Source of the DNA: Qipengyuania atrilutea
GTDB taxonomy: Bacteria > Pseudomonadota > Alphaproteobacteria > Sphingomonadales > Sphingomonadaceae
NCBI RefSeq assembly: GCF_013370205.1
Contig: NZ_JABWGV010000002.1
Coordinates: 496,001-560,000 of the forward strand
Direction of reading: 5' to 3'
Length of the DNA stretch: 64,000 nt
In this document: positions 55,850 to 64,000 of the stretch, in pieces
Layout: each line of letters opens with the position of its first letter
Numbering within the stretch: position 1 is the first letter of the stretch
Translations under genes and position numbers: made by a program
The notes under the pieces: model-generated
The model's database searches: none
Seen by the model: only the letters and a program-made list of their open reading frames with translations
Told to the model about the DNA's origin: nothing

Positions 55850-56416
55850 CTCCCTTGACTTGCCATTAATCGAGGTACGACACTCGGCGAAGCGTTCGGC
55901 AGGCGGCCGGCGACGGCATGAGAATTACACGATCCGATTCGATTGATCCAAACCCCCCGCGTTTATTTTTCCCGATGAAAATTTTTTGCCAGCCGGTCTT
56001 TTTCGGTTGCGGTTTGAGCGAGCCAAGCATTTCCGGCGCGTCGCGGTGTGGCATGGTGATATGACACCGATGCATATGGGGAAAACTTAGCCCTAATCGC
56101 GCATTCACCCTCTTGCGCGCGAGTCCCGCATGATTCAGTATCTAGTGGTTGGTCATAGAGGGGTGCATACCAGACCTTGGGTAGCGCCCGGATCGTCACC
56201 ATATAGGAGGTGGTCCGGGACGAAGCCTTGCAAGGTGTACTCGGCATGACGGTTTCGGCCATCTTTCGGCCGGAAAATAAACGGTTTTTCGCTCCCGAAC
56301 TGACTGGGGCGAAGCGACAAATATCGGGCTTGCTGCGGGCTTGCCCGAATCGAACGAATAGTGAACACCGGCGGGCGATACGAACGTCCGTCCACAGTAA
56401 GGGACGGGGCAGGTAC
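55850..56416. other. Leader and intergenic region upstream of nrdA
   Basis: About 570 bases without a supported gene. It includes an AT-rich stretch near 55960 to 55990 and hairpins near 56187 and 56251. The frame from 56210 to the nrdA start is open but unconserved in style, so I do not annotate it as coding. No clear NrdR box could be identified by eye. Confidence 0.6.
56187..56219 (+). promoter_or_regulatory. Hairpin in nrdA leader
   Basis: CCCGGA pairs with TCCGGG, with an inner ACC/GGT pair and an AGGAGG exposed in the loop or stem. The fold could hide or expose a ribosome-binding-like sequence ahead of GTG 56210, 200 bases before the nrdA start. Confidence 0.35.
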
Positions 56417-58492
56417 ATGGATTTCAGGAGCAGCGGTGAAGCGGGTATGGGACTCGAACGGGACGATACGATGACGGAAACCGAAACTGCGACCGATGCG
56501 AAATCCGGCGTAAGGCACGAAACAGGAAACGAGAAGGCAGCAGTAGGCATGGCAGCGGACGACAAGGGCAGCGAAGCACTCGTTTCGGCCAAGGCGAATG
56601 CGGCGCTCGCAGATGCGGTGGCGGCAGCCGCGCAGGCCAATGCGGCGAAGAGCGACAGCAAGAAGATCAACGACCGCCGGTTCGACATCAAGACCGACGC
56701 CTCGCGCGACGATCTGCTGACCGCGTTCGGCAAGGACACGCTGATCGACCGCTACCTGCTTCCGGGAGAAAGCTTTCAGGACCTGTTCGCGCGCGTGGCC
56801 GATGCCTATGCGGACGAGGGCGATGCCGATCATGCGCAGCGCCTCTACGACTACATTTCGAAACTGTGGTTCATGCCGGCGACGCCCGTTCTTTCGAACG
56901 GCGGGACAAACCGCGGCCTGCCGATCTCCTGCTATCTCAACTCGGTTTCCGACAGCCTCGACGGGATCGTCGGCACATGGAACGAGAACGTCTGGCTCGC
57001 CTCCAAGGGCGGCGGCATCGGCACTTACTGGGGCAATGTTCGCGGCATCGGGGAGCCGGTCGGCCTCAACGGCAAGACCAGCGGCATCATTCCCTTCGTG
57101 CGGGTGATGGACAGCCTGACGCTCGCAATTTCGCAAGGTTCGCTGCGGCGCGGTTCGGCAGCGTGCTACCTCGACGTCAGCCACCCGGAAATCGAGGAGT
57201 TCCTCGAAATCCGCAAGCCCTCGGGCGATTTCAACCGCAAGGCGCTCAACCTGCATCACGGCGTCCTCATTACCGACGAGTTCATGGAAGCCGTGCGCGC
57301 GGGCGAGAAGTTCGACCTCAAATCGCCCAAGACCGGCGAAGTGCGCGGGCAGGTCGATGCGCGCAGCCTCTTCCAGAAGCTGGTCGAGACGCGGCTTGCG
57401 ACTGGCGAGCCCTACATCGTTTTCAGTGACACCGTTAACCGGATGATGCCCAAGCATCACCGCGAACTCGGCCTCAAGGTATCGACCTCGAACCTGTGCA
57501 GCGAAATCACGCTGCCGACCGGCGTCGACCACCTCGGCAACGACCGCACGGCAGTGTGCTGCCTGTCCTCGCTCAATCTCGAGAAATGGGACGAGTGGAG
57601 CGGCGACAAGCAATTCATCGAGGACATTATGCGCTTCCTCGACAACGTCCTGCAGGATTACATCGACCGCGCGCCGGACGAGATGGCCCGCGCCAAGTAT
57701 TCCGCCATGCGCGAGCGCAGCGTCGGCCTCGGCGTGATGGGCTTCCACTCCTTCCTTCAGGCGAAGAACCTGCCGCTCGAAGGCCCAATGGCGAAGGTGT
57801 GGAACCTCAAGATGTTCAAGCACATCTCCGGCAAGGCGGAAGAGGCGAGCATGGTTCTCGCAGAGGAACGCGGCGCGTGCCCCGATGCGGAAGAAATGGG
57901 CGCGATGGAGCGTTTCAGTTGCAAGATGGCGATCGCGCCGACCGCATCGATCAGCATTATCTGCGGCGGCACATCGGCCTGTATCGAGCCGATTCCGGCG
58001 AACATCTATACGCACAAGACGCTCTCGGGCAGCTTCGTGGTGAAGAACCCCTATCTGGAAAAGCTGCTGCGAGAGAAGTCGAAGGATTCCAACAATGTCT
58101 GGAATTCGATCCTCGAGAACGGCGGTTCGGTCGCGCATCTCGACTTCCTCTCCGCAGAGGAAAAGGCGGTGTTCAAGACGAGTTTCGAGATCGACCAGCG
58201 CTATCTGCTCGAATTCGCAGCCGACCGCGCGCCGTTCATCGACCAGGCGCAGTCGCTGAACCTGTTCATCCCGGCGGATGTCGACAAATGGGATCTGGCG
58301 ATGCTGCACTTCCAGGCATGGGAGAAAGGTATCAAGTCGCTCTATTACCTGCGCTCGAAATCGGTGCAGCGCGCCGGCTTTGCAGGCGGTGTCGAAGCGG
58401 ACAACACCAAGGACGCAGCGAAATATGAGCTAGCCGCCGCCGGTGCGGTGGGCCAGCAGACCGACTACGAGGAATGCTTGAGCTGCCAGTAA
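56417..58492 (+). CDS. nrdA: Ribonucleoside-diphosphate reductase alpha subunit
   Basis: The catalytic subunit of class I ribonucleotide reductase, working with NrdB. The first 100 residues are Ala/Asp/Glu-rich and probably disordered, with no ATP-cone. Motifs then follow: LSNGGTNRGLPISCYLN (first active-site Cys), STSNLCSEITLP (Asn, Cys and Glu of the site), SLYYLRSKS with the radical-transfer Tyr pair, and a C-terminal CLSCQ thiol pair. 691 residues. Start ATG 56417 is preferred (MDFRSSGE), though ATG 56471 is possible. Confidence 0.94.
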   Translation: MDFRSSGEAGMGLERDDTMTETETATDAKSGVRHETGNEKAAVGMAADDKGSEALVSAKANAALADAVAAAAQANAAKSDSKKINDRRFDIKTDASRDDLLTAFGKDTLIDRYLLPGESFQDLFARVADAYADEGDADHAQRLYDYISKLWFMPATPVLSNGGTNRGLPISCYLNSVSDSLDGIVGTWNENVWLASKGGGIGTYWGNVRGIGEPVGLNGKTSGIIPFVRVMDSLTLAISQGSLRRGSAACYLDVSHPEIEEFLEIRKPSGDFNRKALNLHHGVLITDEFMEAVRAGEKFDLKSPKTGEVRGQVDARSLFQKLVETRLATGEPYIVFSDTVNRMMPKHHRELGLKVSTSNLCSEITLPTGVDHLGNDRTAVCCLSSLNLEKWDEWSGDKQFIEDIMRFLDNVLQDYIDRAPDEMARAKYSAMRERSVGLGVMGFHSFLQAKNLPLEGPMAKVWNLKMFKHISGKAEEASMVLAEERGACPDAEEMGAMERFSCKMAIAPTASISIICGGTSACIEPIPANIYTHKTLSGSFVVKNPYLEKLLREKSKDSNNVWNSILENGGSVAHLDFLSAEEKAVFKTSFEIDQRYLLEFAADRAPFIDQAQSLNLFIPADVDKWDLAMLHFQAWEKGIKSLYYLRSKSVQRAGFAGGVEADNTKDAAKYELAAAGAVGQQTDYEECLSCQ

Positions 58493-58528
58493 GGTATCGC
58501 GCTCAGTGCTAGCTGTGGAGCACTCGGA

Positions 58529-58744
58529 ATGCTGACTGTCGCGGTGTTTTTGATGTTGGTGGCGGCCGTCCTGATGGGCGCTGCCGCCAACCGCCGGCCC
58601 GAGCCGAACAAGCGAAAGACATTTCGGCGCCTGTCACTGGCCCTGGCGATCGGCGGTCTCGCGCTCGCGGTCGTCGATCTCTACGATGCGGTCGAAGACC
58701 ATTCGGACGATCCGGAAGAGGTGGTCGGCGAACTCGCCCGCTAA
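58529..58744 (+). CDS. Small two-segment membrane protein, 71 aa
   Basis: Two hydrophobic segments (about 3 to 20 and 34 to 50) flank a basic loop (NRRPEPNKRKTFRR), followed by an acidic tail (VEDHSDDPEEVVGEL). It lies 36 bases after nrdA on the same strand and may be co-transcribed. I do not recognise the family. Its stop is only 29 bases from the stop of the opposing fusion gene. Confidence 0.6.
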   Translation: MLTVAVFLMLVAAVLMGAAANRRPEPNKRKTFRRLSLALAIGGLALAVVDLYDAVEDHSDDPEEVVGELAR

Positions 58745-58772
58745 GACTGGCTTAGTCGCTACGCCTGGCAGG

Positions 58773-61367
58773 TCATTTCTGCTTCGGAAAATAGACCCGA
58801 TAAATTTTGGACATCGCCAGCAAAATGATGCCGACTGCAAGCGCTACTGGGACTGCGAGCGCCAAGATGTCCGGTAACCCGAACAACTCCAGCAATTCTT
58901 TCATCGGTGGGGCCGCGGCATGGGTGACATACGCCGGAAAGGCGAGAACACCCAGAAGAACCATACCCTGAAACAGCAGGTTCCGCCCCCCGGCCGATGT
59001 GCGCTGCCAATGAAAACTCACTGCGAACAAAAGCAGCATCACACCCGCATAGGTGAACAATGCCGGCTTCGTCGGTAATCCGACAAACCACTGCGCCTGC
59101 ATGTTCACGCTGAACGATAGAACTATGCCGCCGAGAAACAGAACGCCTCCGCCCAGCGCCGCGGTAAGGGCCAGATCAGCGGATTTGTTATGCTCTCTGA
59201 TCCATAGGCCTGCACTGAGTCCGATTAGCGTATAGCCAAGCATAACGGGGTAGCCGTAGTTCGACGACAGCAAGGTAGTGCCAAGTTTAAGGAAACCCGT
59301 CGCCTCGTAATCGAGAAGGGGGCGGACCAACTCCGCTACGCCGAAGCTCACGACCATCAGCATCAAGCTTGTAAGCAAAGGCTTCTTCGACCGGGTTATG
59401 AAGGCAAGGATCGGATAGGTGGTCAGAACCGCCAGCAGATAAAAAGCGAGAACATCGTAAAATACCGATCGCGGCCATTGCTCGTTTGCAAACCCGTCGG
59501 TGAGTAACAGGACGACAGAGCGCAGTATGGCAATAATCGCGAGACCGGACGCGACGATCAGGAAGCTGGTCTTTATTCTACTTATCAGCCGCGCACTATT
59601 GGAAAGCGCCATCGGGGACCAGAAATACCCGAGACCCAGCCCGAAGACCATCGCGAAACCCGGGGTGCCGAAGCGGAACAGCGGCCAGCTCCATTCTGCG
59701 AACGCGCTCCCGATCCATCCGGACCTCTCCCAAATAAAAGGTCCCCAGTGCGCTCCAATCACGATAAGGACCAGAATGCCGCGCGTAAAATTGATCGCGT
59801 TCCCCGTGATTGCTTGTAGTGCCGGTCCGTGGCTTACCCCGCCGCTCCCGTGAGAGGCCGCGATTTCCGCGATTGTGCGGCCCTCGAAGATTTGCTGTGC
59901 TACATGCTCGGGAATGCCGGCCTTTTCCATGCGCAACATGACGGAGATTGCCGACAGGGAATCGCCGCCCAAGTCGTAGAAAGTATCGTCACGGGCAACC
60001 GACCGCAGACCAAGAACTTCCTTCCAGATCTTTGCTATTTCAGCTTCTTCTTCACTAAACTGAGCGTCGATGTTCGTCTCTCGCTCAGCATCGCGCACAT
60101 TCCCTGTCGGTGCAGGTTCAGTCAACTTCGCACTACACTCCGCTTTGAGAAGATTGCGCTGTATTTTCCCGGTTTCGGTTTTCGGGATCGTATCGAGTTC
60201 GATGACAGTGGAATCAGCTGGCCCGAGCCCGTAGTCCTTCAGGATCGAGCGCAATTGCTGCGCTGCAATCTCTTTGTCGAACCCGGTGGGGACGCACAGG
60301 CATAGTTTTTCGCCCCTCAACTGATCCGGTACACCGACCGCGGCGAATTCGCTGACCGTCGGCGAACCGGATTCTGAAAGGCTTTCCGAAAATTGCCGCT
60401 CGATAATCTCCGGGGAAACCTTGATCCCGCCGATATTAACCACGTCGTCTGCCCTGCCGAGGAAATGCAAATTTCCGTTCTCGTAACGGCCAAGATCGCT
60501 GGTTTCCAACCAGCCGTCGTCGCCGGTGATGGACGCTAGTTCACCGTTCCGAACGTATCCCTCGGCTAAGTGTGGCCCACGGACACGTATGCGATCGTCG
60601 GCTCCAATGGCGACTTCGACATCGTCCAGCGGACTGCCGACACTCGCCAGATCTTCGGAAGCGGCCTTGTCGATGCGGAGGAAGGTAGATCGCGACGCTT
60701 CAGTCAAACCGTAATGCTGTGCTATTTTTGCGTTGGGAAATAGCTTGCGTATGGCTTCCTTCTCGGTCTCGTCCATGAACTGGCTGCCGATTTCGAGCCA
60801 GCGCAATTTGTGACCGGATTTCGAGAAAACCGCTTCGTTCTGCAGGACGACACGCAGGATGGTGGGAACGGCGGAGAATGCGTTGACATCTTCATCATCC
60901 AGCATCCGCGCGAACTCATCCAAACGGAAGCCGTGTCCTGGTATGAAGCTTTGCCCGCCGGCCGCTGCGACGGCGCGCACTCTGCCAAGCCCAAAACTGA
61001 AAGTGATCGGCACGCCGATGTATTCGCGTACCTCGCTCGTCATTTCCATGACAGAGGTAATCCGCCTTACAGTTGCGCTGACGGCCGATCTGCTGATCAG
61101 TACCGCTTTCGATGTACCGGTCGTACCAGAGGTGAAACTGATCTGAGCCGGATCCTTACTATCCGACAGTTCGAAGTTCTGATCGAACCAGCCGCCGCCG
61201 CCATCGTTCTCTACGGTCTCATCGGCTGCGATGCCGTATTCCGAAACGGACTGGCCCGGTGCCACGGGCATGAGGATCTTGCCGGATTGCCACGCGCCTG
61301 CTGCAATATGTGCGAACCTTAAACTTGACAGTTTCTCTGTCGCGACGATCGTCCAATTGTGCAGCAC
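58773..61367 (-). CDS. Adenylation-carrier-membrane acyltransferase fusion protein
   Basis: A single 864-residue chain. The adenylation domain (about 1 to 425) has the AMP-binding core SFTSGTTGTSKAVLIS, YGLTEAS, TSDLGRYENGNLHFLGRADD and TETGKIQRN with the late Lys. A carrier domain (about 445 to 510) has FYDLGGDSLSAI, with the phosphopantetheine Ser. The rest (about 530 to 860) has ten or so membrane helices starting NFTRGILVLIVIGAHW, the acyltransferase-3-type Arg and His. The layout suggests that an acyl or aminoacyl group is activated, loaded on the carrier and passed to the membrane domain. The adenylation N-terminus is unusually short. The GTG start is uncertain. It converges with the small membrane gene. 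Confidence 0.85.
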   Translation of the reverse strand: MLHNWTIVATEKLSSLRFAHIAAGAWQSGKILMPVAPGQSVSEYGIAADETVENDGGGGWFDQNFELSDSKDPAQISFTSGTTGTSKAVLISRSAVSATVRRITSVMEMTSEVREYIGVPITFSFGLGRVRAVAAAGGQSFIPGHGFRLDEFARMLDDEDVNAFSAVPTILRVVLQNEAVFSKSGHKLRWLEIGSQFMDETEKEAIRKLFPNAKIAQHYGLTEASRSTFLRIDKAASEDLASVGSPLDDVEVAIGADDRIRVRGPHLAEGYVRNGELASITGDDGWLETSDLGRYENGNLHFLGRADDVVNIGGIKVSPEIIERQFSESLSESGSPTVSEFAAVGVPDQLRGEKLCLCVPTGFDKEIAAQQLRSILKDYGLGPADSTVIELDTIPKTETGKIQRNLLKAECSAKLTEPAPTGNVRDAERETNIDAQFSEEEAEIAKIWKEVLGLRSVARDDTFYDLGGDSLSAISVMLRMEKAGIPEHVAQQIFEGRTIAEIAASHGSGGVSHGPALQAITGNAINFTRGILVLIVIGAHWGPFIWERSGWIGSAFAEWSWPLFRFGTPGFAMVFGLGLGYFWSPMALSNSARLISRIKTSFLIVASGLAIIAILRSVVLLLTDGFANEQWPRSVFYDVLAFYLLAVLTTYPILAFITRSKKPLLTSLMLMVVSFGVAELVRPLLDYEATGFLKLGTTLLSSNYGYPVMLGYTLIGLSAGLWIREHNKSADLALTAALGGGVLFLGGIVLSFSVNMQAQWFVGLPTKPALFTYAGVMLLLFAVSFHWQRTSAGGRNLLFQGMVLLGVLAFPAYVTHAAAPPMKELLELFGLPDILALAVPVALAVGIILLAMSKIYRVYFPKQK

Positions 61368-61462
61368 GGTGCCCCCAAAAACACGAATTCGCGGGTAATG
61401 ACATCTCGGTATTCGAGACTGTAAATGCGGATCACATCGTGTTTGTAAATAGATTGCGCATG

Positions 61463-61499
61463 ATAAAACCCCGGCCGCGTCGTTAACGAGGCCGGGGTT
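61463..61499 (-). terminator. Terminator after DUF2171 gene
   Basis: A perfect 10-bp stem AACCCCGGCC / GGCCGGGGTT (61467 to 61499) is followed on the minus strand by a TTTT run. Confidence 0.85.
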
Positions 61500-61521
61500 A
61501 ATTTTAGGTCTTTAAATCTGT

Positions 61522-61758
61522 TCAGACGCTGGCTTTGTTGCCCAATCCCGCCGGAATGCGCGCACCGTCCTTCAGGTATACGCGGTTGTCGTCGATCTTT
61601 TCGACATCCGAAAGAGGAATCATGTGGTGCATAGAGTCGCCGCTGTCCGACTTGGTCAGCTTGATATTGTCACCTTCGACATCATCGACGGTTCCGACGT
61701 GCTGGCCCTTGCTGTCGGCCACTTCCATATGTTCCTTGATCCTGATCTTCTCGAACAT
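61522..61758 (-). CDS. DUF2171 protein, 78 aa
   Basis: The short protein reads [21 protein letters not shown] and [20 protein letters not shown], matching DUF2171, a PRC-barrel-like family of unknown role that is often linked to stress response. Start ATG 61758 follows AAAGGAAATTAC; the upstream ATG 61773 adds MKGNY without a better site. A strong hairpin terminator follows. Confidence 0.85.
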   Translation of the reverse strand: MFEKIRIKEHMEVADSKGQHVGTVDDVEGDNIKLTKSDSGDSMHHMIPLSDVEKIDDNRVYLKDGARIPAGLGNKASV

Positions 61759-61843
61759 GTAATTTCCTTTCATAAGAGGGTGTGTTCAATCAATGGCCGG
61801 GCGGCGCTCATGTTCCACAATTCAGCGCATCCGGCGGCCGGTT

Positions 61844-62281
61844 CTACGATTGAGACTGCGACTGGGAGCCGGACGACTGCGACTGGCTCTGCCGGCGCTG
61901 ACCGTCCTGTTCCTCGCGGCCCTTTTCGTCCGCGGAGTTGCCATAGGCCGCCTGCGCGCCGCCGGGCTTCGTCTCGGCCGCTTCCGCCGCGGTCTGGCCG
62001 GAGGCTCCTGCGGACGAGCCGTTGATGCTGCCCGCCTGATTGACCTCGTACTGATCGTATTCGGGCCGGGCCTCGCCCGCTTCGCTATGGACCGCCTGCG
62101 GTTGATCGCCGTCGATGCCCGAGTTCTCGCGCGCCTGGTTGCGGCGTTTCTCTTCCTGCGCGTCCTGCTGCGCTTTGCGCCGCGCTTCGTCTTCGCGGCC
62201 GCCGGTGCGCTGCGGCTCAATCGGGTTGTTCGGCTCGCCGTGCGTGACCTTGCGGCTGTCGTCTGGTTCGTATTCGCCCAT
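61844..62281 (-). CDS. Hydrophilin-like disordered protein, 145 aa
   Basis: The sequence is extremely hydrophilic and low in complexity: a conserved-looking N-terminus (MGEYEPDDSRKVTHGEPNN, PQRTGGREDEARRK), then Gln/Glu/Ala/Ser-rich segments, ending in SQSQSQS. An AAAAGGAT site lies upstream of the ATG. Its make-up resembles hydrophilins or other disordered stress proteins. The DUF2171 gene next to it on the same strand also points to stress. No fold is expected. Confidence 0.6.
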   Translation of the reverse strand: MGEYEPDDSRKVTHGEPNNPIEPQRTGGREDEARRKAQQDAQEEKRRNQARENSGIDGDQPQAVHSEAGEARPEYDQYEVNQAGSINGSSAGASGQTAAEAAETKPGGAQAAYGNSADEKGREEQDGQRRQSQSQSSGSQSQSQS

Positions 62282-62533
62282 GGGGAGTATCCTTTTGCAT
62301 TTGCGAGGGCCTTGGTGCCCGCGCGCTCGTAAAAGTTAACGGCTGCCCCGCGCTGCCGTTCCCCCGTCTCGCGCCGCTGCGGCCCACCTGCGTGACGCAT
62401 TTACCCCCGCCTGCACAAAATCTCGTCGTTATCCCCACCCGATTGACCCCTCTTGCTATCGAATCACCGGCATGGTTTCCTATGTTGGTTGTTCGCCTTT
62501 CATTCCGCTCGGACATCTGCCGGAGAAATCAAC

Positions 62534-63592
62534 ATGTCGCTGACCGAAGCCCGCAAGACCTACAAGCCCTTCGAATATCCGTGGGCCTACGACTTCTGGA
62601 AGCGCCAGCAGCAGATCCACTGGATGCCGGAAGAAGTGCCGCTGGGAGAGGACTGCCGCGACTGGGCGCAGAACCTCACCGCGCACGAGCGCAACCTGCT
62701 CACGCAGATCTTCCGCTTCTTCACCCAGGCGGATGTCGAGGTGCAGGATTGCTACCACGAGAAATACGGCCGCGTCTTCAAGCCGACCGAGGTGAAGATG
62801 ATGCTTGCCGCCTTCAGCAATATGGAGACGGTGCACATCGCCGCCTATTCGCACCTGCTCGACACGATCGGGATGCCGGAAAGCGAATACGGCATGTTCC
62901 TCGAATATGAGGAGATGAAGGCGAAGCACGACTATCTGCAGGATTTTGGCGTCGACAGCGACGAGGACATCGCCCGCACGCTCGCCATGTTCGGCGGCTT
63001 TACCGAGGGGCTGCAGCTGTTCGCCAGCTTCGCCATGCTGATGAACTTCCCGCGCTTCAACAAGATGAAAGGCATGGGCCAGATAGTGAGCTGGTCGGTG
63101 CGCGACGAAAGCCTGCACTGCGAAGGCATCACCAAGCTCTTCCACGCCTTCTGCGAGGAACGCGGCTGCCTGACCAAGGCGGTCAAGGAAGACATCATGG
63201 ACGCCTGCCAGAAGACGGTGCGGCTGGAGGATGCCTTCATCGACCTCGCGTTCGAGGACGGCCCCGTGCCCGGCATGACCGCGAAAGAGATCAAGAAATA
63301 CATTCGCTACATCGCCGACTGGCGCCTGCAGCAGCTCGGCCTGCCCGCGATTTACATGGTGGAAGATCACCCGCTGCCGTGGCTCACCCCGCTGCTGAAC
63401 GGCGTGGAGCACGCCAACTTCTTCGAAACGCGCGCGACCGAATATTCCAAGGGCGCGACGAAGGGCAACTGGCAGGACGTGTGGGCCAGCTTCGACAACC
63501 GCAAGAAAGCCAAGGCCGCGAACGAGGAAGCCGCTGAAGACGACGGTCCGGGGCTGTTCGGGGACGAGAGTGAGGGAGTGGCTGCGGAGTAG
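62534..63592 (+). CDS. nrdB: Ribonucleoside-diphosphate reductase beta subunit
   Basis: The radical-bearing subunit of class I ribonucleotide reductase. Helices hold the metal ligands: E/D in TQADVEVQDCYHE, E and H in NMETVHIAAYSHLLD with the radical Tyr kept, and further E and H in SWSVRDESLHCEGITKLFH. The C-terminal acidic tail (EDDGPGLFGDES) could be the NrdA-binding end. 352 residues is usual. Start ATG 62534 (MSLTEARKTY); the upstream frame lacks a good site. It is separated from nrdA by about 4 kb. Confidence 0.95.
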   Translation: MSLTEARKTYKPFEYPWAYDFWKRQQQIHWMPEEVPLGEDCRDWAQNLTAHERNLLTQIFRFFTQADVEVQDCYHEKYGRVFKPTEVKMMLAAFSNMETVHIAAYSHLLDTIGMPESEYGMFLEYEEMKAKHDYLQDFGVDSDEDIARTLAMFGGFTEGLQLFASFAMLMNFPRFNKMKGMGQIVSWSVRDESLHCEGITKLFHAFCEERGCLTKAVKEDIMDACQKTVRLEDAFIDLAFEDGPVPGMTAKEIKKYIRYIADWRLQQLGLPAIYMVEDHPLPWLTPLLNGVEHANFFETRATEYSKGATKGNWQDVWASFDNRKKAKAANEEAAEDDGPGLFGDESEGVAAE

Positions 63593-63620
63593 GCGTCTTC
63601 TACCTAGCTAGGTAAAACAT

Positions 63621-64000
63621 ATGAGTGGCCCAAAGCTACATGGCAATGAGCTTACGGAGCGTTTTACGATATTGAACGAGCAATATCCGAACTCCGAAGG
63701 GCAGCTATTTCCTGTTCGTCTACGCACGAGAGAAATACCGCCTGCGGGCGCTCACATTGAGTTTATCTCGCGTGCCGACGATGAAAATTTATATTATTGC
63801 AAATCCGACAAAGGCGGATTGCCTTGTCGGATGCGCGAAGCTTTTTATTCTCAATTAGCTACGGAGCTTGCATTAGCCCCACCTGATTTCAGGGTGGTTG
63901 AAGATGAGGACACGGACGAAACATTTTTCGGTTCGCGGCGCATGCCTTCAACTGCGACGGATGTGGCGCGCATCCAGTTTCTAAGAACAGAGCGAAAGGA
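63621..64000 (+). CDS. Partial gene, possible HipA-like kinase-fold protein (cut by right edge)
   Basis: The frame is open from ATG 63621 to the right edge, 126 codons visible. The segment DENLYYCKSDKGG, then REAFYSQLATELALAPPDF, loosely resembles the Lys strand and Asn/Glu helix of HipA-type or PI3/4-kinase-like folds (F/Y-x-x-K...E-x3-L-A-x3-L-x3-P-P). The resemblance is weak. Composition is strikingly AT-rich (about 43% G+C over two hand-counted lines) relative to nrdB, so this gene is probably imported. Confidence 0.4.
   Translation, partial: MSGPKLHGNELTERFTILNEQYPNSEGQLFPVRLRTREIPPAGAHIEFISRADDENLYYCKSDKGGLPCRMREAFYSQLATELALAPPDFRVVEDEDTDETFFGSRRMPSTATDVARIQFLRTERK

Noticed and set aside
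56210-56416. N-terminal extension of NrdA from GTG 56210
   Set aside because: The AGGAGG directly touches the GTG, leaving no spacing for a start, and the added 69 residues are not like any NrdA N-terminus.
56153-58309. 718-residue minus-strand frame over nrdA
   Set aside because: nrdA on the plus strand has all catalytic motifs; the opposite frame has none.
62429-62437. TTATCCCCA, a near-match to a DnaA box, upstream of nrdB
   Set aside because: It is a single site with one mismatch to the consensus; isolated matches occur by chance.

Overview
The window reads as a chromosomal segment of an alphaproteobacterium in the Sphingomonadales, most likely an Erythrobacteraceae-type organism (inference). 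Support comes from the G+C-rich core genes, a PEP-xx-WA-CTERM exported protein, a GyrB with an acidic insert, and neighbourhoods such as secB opposite Tim44-mltA-Smr and rpmH-rnpA-yidD-yidC-engB.

Region 1 (1 to about 6,850) is a mobile island of lower G+C. It encodes a DUF4238 protein cut by the left edge, three tiny genes in a row on the minus strand, three plus-strand hypothetical genes with good ribosome binding sites, a DUF2958 pair, and a large serine recombinase followed by two tiny genes that fall outside ordinary ORF length cut-offs. The recombinase sits at the element end. Next to it is a comM gene that loses homology after residue 352 and stops eight codons later, so the island appears to have integrated inside comM. 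The other comM half must lie beyond the left edge.

Region 2 (about 6,850 to 55,850) is core chromosome. It runs rpmH-rnpA-yidD-yidC-engB, a GST and S1/P1 nuclease pair, a cupin, dapE, a dicarboxylate symporter, a PEP-CTERM protein, nth-dapB, a sirtuin, an OmpA-family protein, a MoeB/ThiF enzyme, dnaA, rpsT, mutM, ubiE-ubiB, coaBC-dut, a DUF4136 lipoprotein, trpS-murJ, secB, Tim44-mltA-Smr, ahpCF, rlpA, a hydrolase, gyrB, sdaA, then guaA, an FkbM methyltransferase, two EndoIII-like glycosylases and a nitronate monooxygenase in one overlapping run. Then follow DUF924, a tandem pair of related secreted proteins, a zinc-finger protein, an ABC ATPase, an esterase, nadB and a PAS/HWE histidine kinase. 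Many neighbours overlap by 4 to 11 bases and are probably translationally coupled.

Region 3 (about 55,850 to 64,000) carries nrdA and nrdB, separated by about 4 kb of other genes: a small membrane protein, an 864-residue protein fusing an adenylation domain, a carrier domain and a membrane acyltransferase-3-like domain, a DUF2171 protein and a very hydrophilic disordered protein. The fusion protein is more AT-rich than nrdA and is the best candidate here for an undescribed system: a one-polypeptide activate-load-transfer machine, Dlt-like in logic. Straight after nrdB the composition falls to about 43% G+C and an unfinished gene runs off the right edge, suggesting another accessory block. I saw no rRNA, tRNA or CRISPR array.
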